This document shows positions 1 to 8,125 of a stretch of 12,639 nucleotides of DNA, in pieces. Each line of letters starts with the position of its first letter. Position 1 is the stretch's first letter. Both the position numbers and the translations under genes were made by a program. The notes below the pieces were generated by a model. The model was not told the origin of the DNA and did not search any database. It saw nothing but the letters and a program-made list of their open reading frames with translations. This stretch comes from Larix sibirica (taxonomy: Eukaryota; Streptophyta; Pinopsida; Pinales; Pinaceae): NCBI GenBank assembly GCA_004151065.3, contig NWUY0300030027.1, positions 12,291 through 24,929 on the forward strand, written 5' to 3'.

Positions 1-530
1 AATTACTAATTTTGATTTTCTCTCCAAAATGAAAAAAAAGTGTAAAAAAATGGGAAATATGGAGAAAATCCAATTCCCAAATCAAAGGAATCTTGTCTCA
101 GACATGTCTATGAGGTGTCAAGGTAGTTGATGATATTTTCTAGGTCATTAAAGATCATGTCTCAGCATCTAATCCAACTCTTAAATGAAGATCCGACTCA
201 GTCAGCAAGAGGGAGGCACATTCTCTCTATGGAGGGTGCATTTCTGCACATGGCAGCATGGTTGGATTTGGTTGGGAGAGGTGGAGGCCTCCCAATATGG
301 GTTGGGACACCTCATGAGAGGTGGAACCCTCCTCTACCTACTTGAAATCCATTTGCCACCACTTCCTCAAACCCCATTCCACTTGTCTCTCTTGGTAATT
401 GCGCCCCCTTGGGGTTTGTTGGCCATTTTTCCTATAAAAGCAACCTCTTCCTCCTTGTTTAGGATGGAAGGATTGAAGCTCTGCCAAAAATTTGTATCAA
501 TTTTGTTGAATTTGTTATGAATAAAGAAGG
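1..530 (+). mobile_element. Possible LTR fragment (U3-R-like region)
   Basis: No protein-coding gene is supported here; the open frames start at non-ATG codons or lack any recognisable domain. The stretch carries a TATA box (TATAAAAG, 433-440) followed about 85 nt later by a plant polyadenylation word (AATAAA, 520-525). That spacing is what one expects for the U3/R part of a retrotransposon LTR, where transcription start and polyadenylation signals lie close together. I could not identify LTR ends, a target-site duplication or a primer-binding site, and no gag or pol frame follows. It could equally be chance AT-rich sequence or the remains of a small gene promoter. Confidence 0.25.
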
Positions 531-1455
531 ATTTGGAGTTTATATATATATTTTTTTATGTTGGAAATTCATTTATGTGGGTTGAAAAGGTCCCACAATT
601 GTTACTCTTAAATATTTTACTTGTGTCCTTTGGCATGAAATTTAAGAATAATCACATTCCATAGGCCTTTCTCATGAGTATAAGGGATAAATTGAGAGAT
701 TTCATGAATGAACCCTGAACAACAATAAGCCATAAATTCAAATTTAGAGATTATGTGGAGTCATGAGTTGCAATATCATTAACGTCTTCTCCAAAACAAC
801 CCTCACGTCATAGAAAAGTGACTTAACTTTATAGGCTAATTAAAGAAGGCTTTGTGTCACTTCATACGGTTTACACTAGAACCCACTACTAACATTCTCT
901 TTATGGTGAAGATAGTTGTAGAGTGATGAAGTGTGGGTAGTTGTAATGTTCTGGGGTCAATCATAGATAATAGGGATAAGGTCAACATGAAGGTTTATTT
1001 TGAATGAGATCACAAAAGAAGTACCGACTTTAGGTAAATTAACAAAGGGTGTAAGGATTTAGTATTGAAAGGTTTTGGGTACCTCCATCACATAATCACC
1101 TTGATGGTCATTGGATGACACACAGAGACATTACATAAATTTGATGACTAGATGAGTTGGTTTAAGAGTTCCTTAACCCATCTGCAAGGTACAACAAAGA
1201 CATTTCAAGCACCCTTGTTCGAATGCAAGGCTTACCACAAACATTGTCGACTTGTATTAGTTAGACAAACCAAGAGAAGCTTGGAGGGAACTTACTAATG
1301 TATAGAAGGTTATTGTGTGAAACCTTGTCCATAGGCATGTACTATGCCATGAAGTGGAAATAATAACTAATTGTCTTATATTATAGGCCTGGACATACTT
1401 GGTTAAGCATGCATTGGTTAGGTATACTAGGCACACTTAGTTAGATATACATCGA
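531..1455. other. Intergenic, no feature seen
   Basis: AT-rich sequence with many stop codons in all frames. Apart from a short TA run near 540-551, I see no gene, RNA or clear repeat. Confidence 0.5.
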
Positions 1456-1830
1456 CTAAGAGCACTTGGACACATGTCAGATGGACATATGTAATATTTG
1501 TACACTAGTTCAGTGCACCTTCTACGTGTAGTTAGGCACAAGAAAATTGGTCTCACTTGGAGGAACCTTTTCAGTAACACTTCCTAGGTGCACTTGGGCA
1601 TAGCTTGCAGGATTCACTTCAAGCACACTTGCGATAGGTGCATTCAGGTGCACTTGGAATGCACACTTGTGATACACACACTTGCGAGGTATAGTTGCAA
1701 AGGGTGCACTTGTTGGGAACACTTGCAATGTGTGCACTTTTTGGGCACACTTGTGATGGACATGGATGTGATGGGAACACTTGGGAACATGGGCATTGAA
1801 CATACTTGTGATCACGTGGCAGAACAAGCA
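1456..1830 (+). repeat. Degenerate CACTTG-rich repeat field
   Basis: The six-base word CACTTG recurs about eleven times between roughly 1462 and 1783, mostly as GCACTTG, ACACTTG or GCACACTTG with irregular spacing of about 13-90 nt. The variation between copies suggests a decayed minisatellite rather than a recent array. CACTTG fits the E-box pattern CANNTG, and a perfect G-box (CACGTG) lies at 1813-1818, but nothing shows that the cluster is a regulatory element. The Cys/His-rich open frames across this stretch are a by-product of the repeated word. Confidence 0.55.
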
Positions 1831-1929
1831 TGTCACCATTGGAGATGGACGTCAGTGGACAAGCCAAATGGTCATAATTGATTTGGATGAGGGATTTTGG
1901 GTCCACCTTAGGAGTACGGGGCTTGCAAG

Positions 1930-2340
1930 AGCTTTGCAAGGCTCATATATATAGGAGGATGCCTCATTGTGCTAAGGGATACAATTGTTCAAGCAAGAAG
2001 CATTCAAGTGCGAAGTGTTTTGTGATTATTTGAAGTACTAGAGTTGGAACAGTAGGGTGAATTTGCATTGGTTGAGTAAAAATTGAAGACTTGGTAAACA
2101 AGACTTGTAGGAGGCAAGTCTATGATAGTTTTAGGGGTTGGTTTGTATAAAATTATATGGAATCTGCAGGATGGTATCTTTCCTTAGATCCACTGTACTT
2201 GTGTAAAAGAGTGGTACATTGGTGGCCACCCTACCTTGTTGTATATTGTAAACATTCTTCTTAACAATCAAGTTTAAGGAATCCGACTCGGGTGTTTCCT
2301 GTACATGTGCATGTGTATTTTGGATTATTTATTGAGATGA
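1930..2340 (+). mobile_element. Possible second LTR-like remnant
   Basis: A TATATATA box (1946-1953) is followed by sequence without open frames, in the style of the transcribed part of a plant LTR. No AATAAA, LTR boundary, primer-binding site or coding domain could be identified, so this is only a suggestion based on composition and on the adjoining repeat field. Confidence 0.15.
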
Positions 2341-3299
2341 ATGTTGCTATATTTACTACAATGCTTTATGTTGGTTAACTATTGACATTGACTAAGTGTT
2401 GAATCTTGTTGAAGTATAAGTATTAATGGTATTTTTGAAAGGATAATGTTTGATGCATGCCTAATTATTGAATGAACTTGGTTGAGTAGGACTTAATTAC
2501 ATCACAATTACATTTGATGGTTTGTAGTCTAAGGTGAATTTATGGGTAGATCTTAGGCGAAGAGGCATAGTATTATTGTAGTAGGTGCAAGATGGACAAG
2601 CCCATGATGCCTAGGAAAGATAATACGATATGAATTTATGTGAGATATCCTTTTTGGGATTATCTGCATAGAGTAAGTCATTATCAATGAACCATATCCA
2701 TGAATATAGTTGCAATTGACCTTAGGTGTCGAAGCAATGTTAAAAAAACCCCAAGTTTGAAGAAATTGATAGAAGGGATTTATGAGTGATTATAAAGGTT
2801 AATAGTGAGTTATGGAGAAAAAGAGAGTACAAGTCAAGAGAAGATATTCCACAAAGCATTCCATTATGTTTACGAGTATATTATATATATGTAAGCCATC
2901 CCAAATTTTCAAGCAAAATAATTTGTGATTATGCGACCAATCTAAGTTTTTATGTTATAATTCGCTCACCACAAATAACCCATATGTGACATGGATGAAA
3001 AGTTTCAAAATGCTCCTTAATTGTATGTCTAAATGAAGCAATATAGACAATGTACAGAAGATTAAAAAAACATACATGAGATTATGTATAATAAGAATCT
3101 CTACACGATACATAATTATGGAAAATGGTATGGTAATTTTGTAAGGTATGGGACAAGGAGCATCCATTCCACCCATCTTCTAGATGTCTTTTCTAGTATG
3201 GAAACCACTGATTTTAAAAAAAAAATTATAAATATTATTTAAGTTGAAACAATATATTATTTCGTAAATAGATTATTCCAATTATAATATGCCAATTAT
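2341..3299. other. Intergenic AT-rich sequence, no feature seen
   Basis: Frequent stops in all six frames, several A-runs (for example around 3065 and 3216) and no recognisable domain. The frames at 2786-2989 and 2955-3176 overlap on opposite strands and show no coding character. Confidence 0.5.
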
Positions 3300-4135
3300 A
3301 CATCAACTATGAATGCCCGTCGCGAATTGGTATCTTTGAAAGAATATTTCGAAAACGACATCAAATTCCGGCGCCGGCAAGCTGCCATGTCGGTACTGTT
3401 GCCTTCATCTGCACGGCATACGCTACGCATGCATCACGTTTTCATATCAAACAAGCGCTTGGGATTAGCTGTATGCTCAGAGGTGGCGCACGATTCATTT
3501 AAGATCAAATACGAATGTTAATTACACGCCTGAATATTTCCCGACTGCCGAGAAATGATGATCGCCACTTTTCGTGAGGTCCCTGCCAGGCGGTACCACG
3601 GATCGCACCATAATTAAAACAGCCAGACCATCCGTATAAATGCTAATCATTGGCAAAACCGGCTTTTTTACACGGCTGTTTTAGTTACCTTCCTGCGGTT
3701 AATTACCCCCGACACGGACCCTCCCAGTCCCTTTCCCACGCCCCGTTACGTTTGGCCAACAAAACGGCGTGCCGCGTGGGATATGGGGCACGCAAAACGG
3801 CCTTTTCCCGATGGCGGGCGTCGGGCCCCTCGAGCCTTCACCGAGCCTGCACAGTCTAAAAAACAGTTTTAGGAGGTTCTACGGGACATTTTTAACAACA
3901 TTCCGTCGGATGGGCGTCGGAACGGACAGGTTCCGATCACGACGGAACGGTTTTAAAGAAGCGACGTGTTTTAATTAGCCAGTGATGGCGTGAGGCAGCC
4001 AATCGACGGCAGTGCTGGCACAGGCAGAGCGACGGATTCCGTTAGTCCATTAAAAAATTCTTACCGCGCCGCCATCCACCTCGACACAGAGAAATAGCGT
4101 AGTGGGCTTCCACGCCCGCCACCCTCGACTGTAAA
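3300..4135 (+). promoter_or_regulatory. G+C-richer upstream region of the bHLH gene
   Basis: Composition changes abruptly near 3300 from AT-rich to clearly more G+C, and returns to AT-rich near 4135, just before the candidate TATA box. The block includes a perfect palindrome CCGGCGCCGG (3368-3377), an ACGTGT word near 3964 and a nested inverted repeat at 3901-3947. Its position directly upstream of the bHLH transcription unit suggests a promoter or CpG-rich upstream domain. A 70-codon ATG frame (3309-3521) begins almost at the composition boundary; I do not recognise it and cannot call it a gene. A decayed transposon insertion is another possible explanation. Confidence 0.35.
3901..3947. repeat. 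Nested inverted repeat (two-tier stem)
   Basis: The outer arms TTCCGTCG (3901-3908) and CGACGGAA (3940-3947) are perfect reverse complements. Inside them TCGGAAC (3917-3923) and GTTCCGA (3930-3936) form a second perfect stem with a 6-nt loop. The two stems share the CGGAA/TTCCG core, so the element can also be read as four copies of one half-site in alternating orientation. It lies about 580 nt upstream of the bHLH start codon. It is too short for a plant microRNA precursor, and a binding site for a dimeric factor is the more natural guess. Confidence 0.6.
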
Positions 4136-4149
4136 TAAATAATATGCAT

Positions 4150-4200
4150 TATAAATTATGAATTTATGATGAGTGATAGGTGCATGCAATTCAAACCCTA
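4150..4200 (+). promoter_or_regulatory. Candidate core promoter of the bHLH gene
   Basis: TATAAAT at 4150-4156 is followed by an RY-type word TGCATGCA (4181-4188) and a perfect telo-box AAACCCTA (4193-4200). Telo-boxes commonly lie close to plant transcription starts, and a start about 30 nt after this TATA box would fall beside it. A second AT box (TATATAT, 4225-4231) could serve instead. Either gives a 5' leader of roughly 270-350 nt before the ATG at 4531. Confidence 0.4.
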
Positions 4201-4260
4201 AGCATTACCTACGTAAAGCTATCCTATATATCATTAGTTTGATTTCGAATACATAGCCCT

Positions 4261-4343
4261 AGCTCTCCGCCAATTTAGTTAGCAGGGTTTGATCCATTGC
4301 TCAGCTTTCTGCCATTTAGTTAGCCGGGGCTTAATCCAGAGGC
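4261..4343 (+). repeat. Two-copy 42-nt tandem repeat in the 5' leader
   Basis: Unit one (4261-4302) and unit two (4303-4343) align along their whole length, sharing the core ATTTAGTTAGC and the following GGGxTT-ATCCA pattern, with one missing base in unit two. The repeat falls between the candidate TATA boxes and the bHLH start codon, so it is probably transcribed as leader sequence. Confidence 0.6.
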
Positions 4344-4419
4344 CATCCGTCGCTGTCTCCGCGTGATTGCAACCTCACGCCTCTCAAACGCCCGGTAATA
4401 CCCATCGGGTGGTTAAAGA

Positions 4420-4434
4420 ATGTACCGGCTTTAG
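4420..4434 (+). other. Short upstream open frame (4 codons)
   Basis: ATG at 4420 is followed by a TAG after four codons (MYRL). It lies in the presumed leader about 100 nt before the main ATG and may reduce initiation there. It is too short to show selection. Confidence 0.3.
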
Positions 4435-4458
4435 AAAGGTTTCTTGATTTCAGAATTT

Positions 4459-4488
4459 ATGTGGTGTTTTGGATTTGGGCTCTTTTGA
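4459..4488 (+). other. Short upstream open frame (9 codons)
   Basis: ATG at 4459 opens a nine-residue frame (MWCFGFGLF) ended by TGA at 4486-4488, 42 nt before the bHLH start. With the uORF at 4420 it makes the presumed leader a candidate for translational damping of the transcription factor. This is inferred from position alone, because no leader transcript evidence is available. Confidence 0.3.
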
Positions 4489-4530
4489 GGTGACTGTGGT
4501 TCGATCGATCTTTTTACTGTTGAGATTGCT

Positions 4531-5175
4531 ATGGACTTGCCCATGGGAATGGGAATGGGGGTTTTGCAGGATCGAAGGAGGCCGGCACTGAGTAATAACA
4601 TCGATAACAATGGCTATTATGCTGCTCCCGTCTACTACGCTGCATCCACGGGCGTGAAGCCTGGAAATCTACACGAACCTCCCATGGATACGATTCATTT
4701 GCTTCGAGAAAATCTTGTAGCTAATGATAACAATTCATGCTTGGGGTTTTCGTGCTTACCTTGGCATGAGACTGTTGATCATCCTGCTGCTCTCGTGCTC
4801 TGCGACCCGCTCTGGCAGCGGCACTTAATGATGCAGCAGCGGCCCGGGTTCGAATCCTCGCCAGACTCTACCAAACTGCAGTTTAAAGGAGCACTGCCTG
4901 CTGCATTATCAACCTTTGAAGAGCGTCAAGCCGCCCTGGTCGATGAGGTTCTTGGTAGAGGAACGTCTTGCAATGGTAATGCGACTGTGCAAGAGCAGGA
5001 GCAGGAGCAAGAGCCGGTGCATTTGCAGCCTCCTGTTGAAGACCTTCATAAATATTTCTCAACTATCGAGCAAGGGATAAGCCTTCATGGAAAAATCATC
5101 AAGACGGAGCCGGAGGAAGAAGCAATTGCTTATGGCAATTCTTTACAATTCGACGATTATTTTGGCCCCTNATAA
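4531..5175 (+). CDS. bHLH transcription factor, N-terminal part (frame interrupted)
   Basis: This frame encodes the first 213 residues of a plant bHLH protein and is cut by a stop at 5173-5175, directly after an N at 5171. The start at 4531 (MDLPMGMGMG) is the first ATG of the long frame. The region is typical of the low-complexity N-terminus of plant bHLH proteins: Asn- and Tyr-rich (residues 20-40), a Glu/Gln run (about 154-161), then an IKTEPEEE motif with Lys191. That motif fits the SUMO consensus (hydrophobic-K-x-E) with an acidic tail. No DNA-binding domain is present in this part. From residue 125 on, the sequence is repeated at 5259-5500, whose frame continues into the bHLH domain. 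I infer that this and 5368-6699 are one gene, split by a partial duplication, an insertion, or an assembly fault at the N. Confidence 0.7.
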   Translation: MDLPMGMGMGVLQDRRRPALSNNIDNNGYYAAPVYYAASTGVKPGNLHEPPMDTIHLLRENLVANDNNSCLGFSCLPWHETVDHPAALVLCDPLWQRHLMMQQRPGFESSPDSTKLQFKGALPAALSTFEERQAALVDEVLGRGTSCNGNATVQEQEQEQEPVHLQPPVEDLHKYFSTIEQGISLHGKIIKTEPEEEAIAYGNSLQFDDYFGPX

Positions 5176-5500
5176 GTGGTGCTACTACCACCACTTTAGC
5201 ACCACAAAACATAAGTGGTGCTAACTTGTGGTGCTAAAAGATGGATTTTCTTGTTGTGTGCATTGTCAACCTTTGAATAGCGTCAAGCCGCCCTGGTCGA
5301 TGAGGTTCTTGGCAGAGGAACGTCTTCCAATGGTAATGCGACTGTCCAAGAGCAGGAGCAAGAGCCAATGCATGTGCAGCCTCCTGTTGAAGACCTTCAT
5401 TATGAGCACGGGATAAGACTTTATTCCATCAAGACGGAGCCGGAGGAAGAAGCAATTGCTTATGGCAGTTCTTTACAATTCGAGGATTATTTTGGCCCCT
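4902..5500 (+). repeat. Direct duplication of a coding segment (4902-5170 and 5259-5500)
   Basis: Copy one (269 nt) and copy two (242 nt) align from TGCATT-TCAACC to TTTGGCCCCT. They differ by roughly a dozen or more substitutions and by two in-frame length changes of 6 and 21 nt, so both seem to have evolved as coding sequence. The start-to-start offset is 357 nt, a multiple of three, so both copies share one reading frame. Copy two has TAG at 5278-5280 where copy one has GAG. Copy one ends exactly at the N, where copy two runs on into the rest of the gene. The 88 nt between them belong to neither copy. Confidence 0.85.
5172..5237. repeat. Palindrome-rich insert between the duplicated segments
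   Basis: The nine-base word GTGGTGCTA or its complement TAGCACCAC occurs four times: 5176-5184, 5197-5205 (inverted), 5215-5223 and 5228-5236. They build two adjoining perfect stems: AAGTGGTG (5174-5181) with CACCACTT (5189-5196), 7-nt loop, and TTAGCACCAC (5196-5205) with GTGGTGCTAA (5215-5224), 9-nt loop. This resembles the terminal part of a small inverted-repeat transposon (MITE), but I see no complete element or target-site duplication. The N at 5171 hides its left edge. Confidence 0.6.
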
Positions 5501-6699
5501 CTGTATGTGATTCCTCTCCTGTGATATTCTCGTCGAACTCCGTACTGCTGCAGCAGAGTGGAGAGAAGGGTCGAGGAGCGGTTTCGAACTCGGGTTCAGG
5601 CGGGGTGAGCCTTGCAGACTGCGAGGAAGGAGGCGGATGGCAATGCGCCTTTACTAACCAAATCCTCGGTTATGATTCTTTGCCGGACCTCCATACCCTC
5701 AATGGCGACCAACTCCCTGAGAGCAGTAACTATCAGCAGGCCGTCATTGCAATGCCGGCGCATGCTATTTTCAATTCCGTTTCCTCTCATCAAACCCCGC
5801 TGAACGAGTTTTCACCTTCAGAATCCAAGCATCCAGCAGCAGTATGGCGCAATTTGTCCAATCCTGCAGAATCATATGCTTCCTGCTGCAAGGAGCCGCC
5901 CGCTAAGCGTCCAAGAATCTCCGGCTGCTATACTCTCGAAGACATACTGAAGAAACTCCCACGAGGTGCTGCTGCTTTCGGCCTGAACACCATACGAAGC
6001 AACGATAGCTCGCCGAGGAATATTTCTCCACCGGAGGCTCCTCAGTTTTCTTCCGATCTGAGTTTATCGTCCCCAAGGTTTTCTTGTTCCGGCGGATCAA
6101 CTTTGCTTGAAAAAGATTCAGACGAGAAGCAGCAGTATCAACCATATCGCAAACCTGCTTACGTTTCAGTGGAGCCTCAGAGCATTGCAGCACGTCAAAG
6201 GAGAACAAAAATCCGCGAGAAAATTCGTTGCCTGGAGAAACTCATTCCCCTAGCCAGTGCCAAGCTCGATACTGCTAGAATGCTGGAGGAAGCCATTAAG
6301 TACGTTAAATTTATGCAGGCGCAAGTGCATGTTCTTGAATGCATGCCTACATCTCCACCTCTGTCTGATTCCAATGAAGATTTCAGATCCACCGGAACAT
6401 CAAACCTTAGCGCCAGCGATAACATGAGATCAAATGCATTCGACAAAGGCAGCGTCAGCGGAATCAGCAGCACCTGGAACGTGAATTCTCTCACAAATGC
6501 GTTGGCAGTGCCGAGGTCCTGTAATTTGCAGTCTTCAGAGAGTAAGTTGAAAACCCTATCCGCTCAGCAAATGCTTCACATTCTTGCCATTTCCCCTCCA
6601 ATTCAGAGAAAGCTTCTCAGTGAAGAGCTATGTGTGGGATCTGTAGAACAGGGCCAAATGCTGGCCGCTACCAGAGGCTCTAATTCTAATCTTTCTTGA
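5368..6699 (+). CDS. bHLH transcription factor, C-terminal part with the DNA-binding domain (bHLH52/53- and HECATE-like)
   Basis: The frame is open from 5281; the first ATG (5368) gives 443 residues. It starts inside the duplicated segment and repeats the IKTEPEEE motif (Lys22). A basic KRPR cluster (180-183) may be a nuclear localisation signal and precedes CYTLEDILKKLP (187-198). The bHLH domain spans about 266-326: basic region SIAARQRR (272-279), helix one about 282-295, a short loop, and helix two about 301-326 containing the MLEEAIKYVKF core. The basic region has Ala where E-box binders have the critical Glu, as in HECATE and bHLH52/53 relatives (group VIII). A C-terminal ISPPIQRKLLSEEL segment (about 407-420) resembles, from memory, the tail of bHLH52/53 proteins. 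It should act in the nucleus as a dimer, probably with other bHLH proteins. No intron is evident after 5500. The true N-terminus is probably the frame starting at 4531. Confidence 0.85.
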   Translation: MHVQPPVEDLHYEHGIRLYSIKTEPEEEAIAYGSSLQFEDYFGPSVCDSSPVIFSSNSVLLQQSGEKGRGAVSNSGSGGVSLADCEEGGGWQCAFTNQILGYDSLPDLHTLNGDQLPESSNYQQAVIAMPAHAIFNSVSSHQTPLNEFSPSESKHPAAVWRNLSNPAESYASCCKEPPAKRPRISGCYTLEDILKKLPRGAAAFGLNTIRSNDSSPRNISPPEAPQFSSDLSLSSPRFSCSGGSTLLEKDSDEKQQYQPYRKPAYVSVEPQSIAARQRRTKIREKIRCLEKLIPLASAKLDTARMLEEAIKYVKFMQAQVHVLECMPTSPPLSDSNEDFRSTGTSNLSASDNMRSNAFDKGSVSGISSTWNVNSLTNALAVPRSCNLQSSESKLKTLSAQQMLHILAISPPIQRKLLSEELCVGSVEQGQMLAATRGSNSNLS

Positions 6700-7170
6700 C
6701 CTCTCGAGTTTCCGTTCGATCTCAGATTGTTGACATTGTTAAAGCTTTAGCATATTTTTGCAAATTTTTGTACTCTGTATATAGCAGGTATATTAATCTA
6801 GTTGCTTGATTGTTTGACAATTTCGTGTGCAAATTGGAGGTCCATTTGCATTCGTCCTGCTTGTATGTCGTTGTAGATGCAGGCAATTTTGTTATCTTTG
6901 ATTTTATTGTCTACGCACAATCTTCTTGAAAAAAATTTCGATTGACACGGCATATTTTTTTCATTAACTTGCATTAACCTGTAATCGATTTTAAGTCGAT
7001 CCATTCTGCGAGTAATATTCAGCTGAAATTTCTTTAAATTTTAAACTCATTTTGTTGGATTGGAGTGATTTCAGTGATAAGAGCTGATGTCACAAGCATT
7101 CAAATTCAAATACAAATCGTGTTTGTGTCATTACTTTGTATTCGTGTTCTTGGGGATTTTTTGAGGTTAA
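6700..7170. other. 3' flank of the bHLH gene
   Basis: T-rich sequence after the TGA (6697-6699), as expected for a plant 3' UTR. No canonical AATAAA was found in the first 300 nt, which is common for plant genes, so the transcript end cannot be placed. No gene is seen on either strand. Confidence 0.45.
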
Positions 7171-7278
7171 TACCGCTGTAATTATGGATTTTGAATGTGG
7201 AAGGATAAATAGTTACAAGACATATACCGCTGTAATTGTGGATCTTCAATGTGGAACGATTAATAGTCACAAGACAAA
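7171..7278. repeat. 54-nt tandem duplication
   Basis: Units 7171-7224 and 7225-7278 both begin TACCGCTGTAATT and differ at about eight positions. Because 54 is a multiple of three, the minus-strand frame reads an 18-residue repeat, but that frame begins with a non-ATG codon and has no recognisable domain, so I treat the repeat as noncoding. Confidence 0.75.
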
Positions 7279-8006
7279 GATCTGAGAGGCAACTCACGTC
7301 CTTTGGTGAGGGAAGTCTGCGATTCGTTTTACCCGGTGAAGAATGCTTTGAATTGATTTAATGGCCGCAAAGACATGTGATCGATTCTTTATGAATAGAT
7401 TTGTTTATTCCTGTATGTATTATTTTGAAATGATTGAATAGGCGGGCAACCATGCAGAGATATGGGGCTCCATATTCAAGAAGCAACTCGACTGAAATAC
7501 AGTTTTTAACAAAATGGCATTGCATGACGTATGCATGCCATCTTCGACTGATCCGGTATAAACCTCTGGGCCGTTATATATAACGCAGTCGGAAAAGGAT
7601 AGAGGTAAATTCGACTGCACAGTTCTTTCCTTTAAGATACTAAGAATGAAATAAATAACACAGTTTATATTTATAGTACTCGATCATTAAAAGGGCTTAG
7701 GCACAGCGCACATAAGTTCTAAAGCAATTAATTGAAAGAAACATAAACGGCTAAGTATATTTTGAAAAATAATGGAACTATTTATAATCATCTCGTAAAT
7801 TGTTTAATCAATTTACATTACTCAAACAGATTGCAAAATATATTTTTATTAAATTTTTTATTTTTAATTTTATTTCCATTTTCGAATAACAAATAGATAT
7901 ATTTTATTTTCTAAACTTATGTCAATTTTCTGACAAAGGTTTTATGGAGACTTTATTTGCAATTACCACACTCGACGTTTTATTGTTGAAATATAAACTT
8001 ATAGGA
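7279..8006. other. Intergenic, one perfect 14-bp palindrome
   Basis: No gene is seen. CGTTATATATAACG (7572-7585) is a perfect 14-bp palindrome, and a TGACGT word (7525-7530) beside TGCATGC lies 40 nt upstream of it. These could be promoter words, but no convincing coding frame lies on either side. The rest is AT-rich. Confidence 0.4.
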
Positions 8007-8125
8007 TAATCTCTTACCTAATGTTAATCCCCACACATAGTAAACATAAAGTAAAAAGAGCTAACTTAATCTCTTACTAATATTGATCCCCACACATATA
8101 ATGACACAAGTAAAAGGAGCTAGTA
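8007..8125. repeat. About 60-nt tandem duplication
   Basis: Units 8007-8066 and 8067-8125 share TAATCTCTTAC, then CCCCACACATA and GTAAAA-GAGCTA in the same order, with small indels. The sequence is AT-rich and noncoding. Confidence 0.7.

Noticed and set aside
127-520. Two overlapping plus-strand frames near the window start
   Set aside because: The first begins at TTG, neither has a recognisable domain, and both lie in a region with LTR-like signals.
1522-1939. Cys/His-rich open frames on both strands resembling zinc-binding repeats
   Set aside because: They translate the repeated CACTTG words, start at non-ATG codons, and overlap in several frames.
4847-4857. GGTTCGAATCC, a perfect tRNA B-box-like sequence
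   Set aside because: It lies within the bHLH coding frame, the flanking bases do not form a T-arm stem beyond three pairs, and no cloverleaf can be built upstream.
5228-5416. Separate small gene within the duplicated region
   Set aside because: It is a shifted frame of the duplicated bHLH coding sequence and ends without any domain.
5596-6494. Antisense frames across the bHLH gene
   Set aside because: They overlap a recognisable domain on the plus strand and show no domain themselves.
7106-7297. Minus-strand frame with an 18-residue repeat
   Set aside because: It begins at a GTG codon and exists because a 54-nt tandem repeat has a length divisible by three.
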